Shown here: positions 62,984 to 64,000 of the stretch, piece by piece | Position numbering within the stretch: position 1 is the stretch's first letter | Layout: each line of letters starts with the position of its first letter | Source: Knufia peltigerae | Lineage: Eukaryota; Ascomycota; Eurotiomycetes; Chaetothyriales; Trichomeriaceae | Direction: 5' to 3' | Assembly (NCBI GenBank): GCA_030247855.1 | Contig: JAPDRN010000001.1 | Location: 372,001 to 436,000 of the forward strand | Length of the DNA: 64,000 bases | Program-made: the position numbers and the translations under genes | Notes under the pieces: model-generated | Seen by the model: only the letters and a program-made list of their open reading frames with translations | Told to the model about the DNA's origin: nothing | The model's database searches: none

Positions 62984-64000
62984 ATGTCTCCAGGACGCTT
63001 GACAGAGAAAGATGAATATGATTTCATCATATGGTAAGCCCACTTTTGGACAACATCTGTCTGAAAACCTTTGTACCCTGACAATTTCCATTCAGCGGGG
63101 CAGGTACATCAGGCTGTGTTGTTGCAGGTCGTCTCGCAGAAGAAACCAATGCCAGTGTCCTTTTGGTGGAGGCCGGCCCTCACAACAAGGATCTCGAAAA
63201 TGTCCACATGACTGGAGGATGGTCCAAGAATTTCGACAGTGAGACGGATTGGAATCTGATCACTCCAGCCATGCCCGGCGTCGACGGGAGGCAGGTCAAG
63301 TTGAGCCGTGGGAAATTCCTCGGTGGCTCGTCGGGTGTCAATGGTACCTTGTGCATTCGCGGATGCAAGCAAGACTATGACGACTGGAAGTAAGTGTTGT
63401 ATGAGAGCATATGCCTTGCTTGGGGGTTGGTAGGCCGGGGACATTTGCTGAAATTTCTTTTTTATCCCAGTCTTCCAGGATGGTCTGGAGAAGAAATGTT
63501 TGAATATATGAAGAAGGTGAGTCTCTCACCGTGCCATACAAAAACAACAAAATGGGATGCAGACGAGCACACTAACAAGAAATGTCAACGACCAGGCCGA
63601 GACCTTTCATAACAAACCATGGTTCAAGGCAGAAGAGGATGCACACGGATACAACGGTCCATTGCACACGGAACCGCATGACCTAGCACCAATCTCACAG
63701 TTGTTGCTGAAGTCCATGGAATCCATGGGGCTACCTCTTGTGCCTGATATGTTCAGCACCGGCGAGACTCCTCACGGTTGTGGTCACGCACCTCGAACAG
63801 GTATGATGCCACCTTTTTCTCCTCCCCCGGCGTAGGCCCTAAACAAAAGAAAGACACTGAGATTGCGAACCTCGACATATAGTTCATCGGGGCATCAGGA
63901 CGACCGGTGCCGACTTTGTCACCAACGACCAACACAAAAACAACATTGACATTGTAGTGGAAACTCTGGTCGAGAAGATCAATTTCCAAGAAAAGGATGG
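62984..64000 (+). CDS. GMC oxidoreductase, 3' end cut by window edge
   Basis: FAD-dependent oxidase/dehydrogenase of the glucose-methanol-choline family; it oxidises an alcohol or sugar. Visible exons: 62984-63033, 63096-63389, 63471-63516, 63596-63800, 63883-64000 (open). The FAD motif IICGAGTSGCVVAGRLAEE follows the first splice, and VLLVEAGP comes soon after. The family signature region SRGKFLGGSSGVNGTLCIRG is present. The later HRGIRTTGADFV also fits the family. All introns are canonical (GT..AG, 46-81 nt). Intron-rich structure and no signal peptide suggest an intracellular member, such as an alcohol oxidase-like or choline dehydrogenase-like enzyme; the substrate cannot be told. Confidence 0.92.

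Overview
The window is nuclear DNA of a filamentous ascomycete (Pezizomycotina). The genes carry short introns of about 50-70 nt with GT..AG ends and CTAAC/CTGAC-like branch sites. The gene set is typical of filamentous fungi: an AreA-type GATA nitrogen regulator, a DASH complex Dad1, an Hsp9/Hsp12 protein, Sfh5, Rho4, Zn2Cys6 regulators and TauD-like oxygenases. The general look of the proteins would suit a black yeast or relative (Eurotiomycetes, Chaetothyriales), but I cannot fix the order from sequence alone. I saw no rRNA, convincing tRNA, CRISPR array or complete transposon.

Layout. 0-6.2 kb: three minus-strand genes that look like a small catabolic cluster: a Zn2Cys6 regulator (cut by the left edge), a salicylate-hydroxylase-like FAD monooxygenase and a class II aldolase. 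6.9-15.6 kb: compact housekeeping and metabolic genes: saccharopine dehydrogenase (LYS9), a METTL7-like methyltransferase, MAK16, a GST-like protein, an F-box protein and an alpha/beta hydrolase. 15.6-20.2 kb: gene-poor, with one hypothetical gene at 17.9-18.7 kb. 20.2-26.0 kb: flavin amine oxidase, CREG-like secreted protein, IPI1 and a roadblock/LC7 protein. 26.0-33.4 kb: about 7.3 kb without a convincing gene, ending at the areA-type gene. 37.4-51 kb: SFH5, HSP12-like, DAD1, RHO4, a RidA / class V PLP enzyme divergent pair, an isochorismatase-like hydrolase and a sphingoid-base phosphatase (LCB3-like). 51-64 kb: TauD dioxygenase, a ULP1-like SUMO protease, an alpha/beta hydrolase, a conserved fungal hypothetical protein, and a GMC oxidoreductase that runs off the right edge.

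How genes work together. The left cluster plausibly hydroxylates an aromatic acid and processes a product, under its own regulator. The RidA gene and the PLP enzyme share a 366-bp promoter, which fits RidA removing reactive imines made by PLP enzymes. MAK16 and IPI1 both serve 60S ribosome assembly but are not adjacent. The AreA-type protein would regulate nitrogen genes globally.

All spliced models were built by hand from splice signals, reading frame and family motifs. The most striking unexplained signal is a 9-bp word, TACGGAGTA (either strand), present 13 times, 12 of them outside coding sequence.
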